The notes below the pieces were generated by a model that saw nothing but the letters and a program-made list of their open reading frames with translations, had not been told where the DNA came from and did not search any database. A stretch of 64,000 nt of DNA. Source: Sipunculus nudus. Its lineage: Eukaryota; Annelida; Sipuncula; Golfingiida; Sipunculidae. A program made the translations under genes and the position numbers. Positions 38,701 through 41,700 of this stretch are shown here, piece by piece. Location: positions 27,312,840 to 27,376,839 of the forward strand of contig CM049322.1 of NCBI GenBank assembly GCA_026874595.1, in the 5' to 3' direction. Positions within the stretch are counted from its first letter, which is position 1. Each line of letters starts with the position of its first letter.

Positions 38701-41700
38701 TATCTATGTATACGCACAATATGAAAGAAATTTGTCCATTAGTTTATTACTTAAAATGCTCCAGTCCTGTCAAATGGCAATGAAGAGGGTATTAAATGGC
38801 ACGAAAACAAGAAAAGGACTAAAGGCTGGGTCACCTGACTTCCACAGAAGACAAAACTATTCAAGATCTTCAGTCAATTTGATTTTGGGCCAATCCCTGC
38901 CTACCTTCTTGAGATATATAAGATTTTGTGTGATTTTCACCAAATATGTAAATATTCAAGGTCAAAGCCAGTCTCACACGAAAGGTCATGACCCCAATAT
39001 ATATGTATAGGTCATTCCATAAACCATCTATGGTATGCAAAATATGAAATAAATCTGTTCTTTAGTTTTTGATGTATGGGCATGCAATATTTCAGGCAGA
39101 TACTTCAAACCACTCTTGAGCTATGTGCACAGACACATGAAACTCAAAAACAATTGTAGGTAGTGCCACAAGTCTTGTGTAGATGAAACTATCCTAGATG
39201 TATGGATATGCACAATTCCAGGCTGATATATCAAATCCCTCCTGAGAAATAAGCAGGGACGTACACTATGCAAAAAAATATTGTAGGTGGTGCCACCAGT
39301 CTCGTGTATGAGAAAGCAATTAAAGATGCATGGGCAGGCCAACATTTCAGGCACTCAGATGACCAAGCTCAACATAGGAAGACAGTTGCACCTAAGTGAA
39401 CTAAAAGTAATTTGCAGGTGAAGTTACTGCACATAATGAACTCTTGATCTGAACTCTTGTCTGCCAAAGCTATAAATATATATACAGACTGAAACTTGGC
39501 CTGTTGCCAAATCTGAAACAGTTGGCAGTCTGCCAAGCTATTTATTGATCCAGACAAAATTTGTTTACACATACTGAAAGACTTTGGCTACTATTTTCAT
39601 ACTGTCATATTCATAAGATTTTTTCTCAAAAAAAAGTTTAGAATAATAAAAGATGGCTATTAAAAGCAGATCAGAATACAGATATACTGTGTTCACAGAT
39701 TTACCTTACACTTAAGTTGGATATAGACACCAATTATTCATGTTGCCTGTATAGCTTTGTTTATATACACACAGAGCTCAGTCTGTTATTACAATAAATC
39801 TACTAGCTTACTAAGTATACTTACCAAAGTATGTCACAGACCTTTCAATGTTAAATGTCCAATAATTCAACCAAAAATTATTAAAGTAAACATTAACAAA
39901 GGCCACCAAAGAATAATTTTTGTGAAATGTTACAAAATTTGAAACAAGAGTTTTGCAGGAGAAGACTGTTGCAGCTTCAGCTTTCTATGGCTCTACAAGA
40001 AATCAATGAACTCGATCTATTCTTATACAATTGAGAGAACACTACCCTAGGACAATTCTTGTGAAAAATTAAACCATTCAGCTTGACAGTTTCATCATGA
40101 AACATTTTAATATAAAAGCTGAAAGGGGTAAAATTACAAGGTTTTTCCCATAAAATACAGGCCCCAATCGCTTAATTCGTCTCATCCCCAGTACATCTTA
40201 CCTGCGTGGTCTCTGCTTCCAGTCCTCCATCTATAAGCTGTCCAGTCCCTGGCACAAGCCCAATCTGTCCTGATATGTACATCGTGTTGTCAACCACTAC
40301 TGCTTGACTACAAAATAAAAAATTGGATTATAAATATACCGATGGTGGTCAATGTTGCTCTTCATGCTAATATATTGCAGCAGAGTTTTTTTTTATAAGA
40401 TATGTTACAGAGAGGAAAAGAAGTCTCTGGCACCAAAGCTAAACAATAAATAACGAGTCATCACTGGCCACAAATCACAGACTTTTTTATCAAATACTGA
40501 ATACTGTGGCTCTTGTTGATATATCTGTGTGACACTACCTAACACTGTGGCTCTGGTATACAGTTCTGCATGAACCTTCTGAATACGGTGGGAGTAGTTG
40601 CTAGTTCTGTGCGACTCTTGTGTATCATGTCATACTGTGGCCTTGGCTGACATAACTGTTTGGTACTGGCTGATGTATATGTGTGAAACTACTGTGGCAT
40701 TGGTTGACATACAGCTGTCACCAGAGAGCTGTGACTTAGGTATTGTGTTGCATATTTTAGTAGGGATAAAAGCCATGTTTTGATAATTTACTGTGCATTA
40801 ATATTTAGTATTATGTTTAGATAACAGCGAGAGATAGTTGGTTATAGGACACATGTCTCTTTAGATGTTAATTTCAGGGCAGTTTAGTTATTAAAGAGCA
40901 CACGTCTCATCTGATGTTCAGTACAATTTAATTAAGACAGAGCTGCCTCAGTTTGTGTCTCACTAGTGTTTGTTGTAGATTTCAAAGGAAGTGCACCTGT
41001 GTAAGTTAGATTTTCTCACACACTGTTACTAGAAGCATTTCCTTATTTATATTTTTGCAGTGATTGACGGTCACAGTAATTTGGAGTATTGATTGGCTGG
41101 AGGATAATCAGGAGTTGTGACATCAGCAAGGAGTGGAGTGGGACTTTCTTTGGGAGAAGGGTCCATTTCAGCATACTATGGGAGGTGCAGACTGACGATA
41201 TCTACAGCAGTCCTGGGGCCGGTCTTCATATGTTACAGTGGAGACAGCTGAGATGTGGTGTCTACATGTGTAGATAGTGGATGTCTGGGGAAGGCCAGAA
41301 GTGATTTCTCTGTAAAGGACTTCAGAACAAATAACGCATTTTTGCAGACGGCCTGGTTATCTGGCAGATTGAAACGTGTGTGCTTCCAGGAACGGACCGA
41401 GGAATTCATATACATATACGCATAATACCGTAAAGGTACAGAATATTGCTGTGTGGAAGCTTATTCTGGTACCAGGTCTCGACGATTCCAGGAGACATCA
41501 GCTTTGAGAGACCATGACTCAGAATAGTCTGTGCACGGTAAGTGGACTGTGAAACTTGTATACACAGCGAGAGATTAAAGATTATAGAAACTCTGTGAAT
41601 ACTGGACAGTGTTATATCCTGGTGTTACATGCGTGCACGATAGCCAAGTGGTCAGGAACCAAGTGATCAGGAACTTTGCTGTTTGCCGTCATTTTGGACT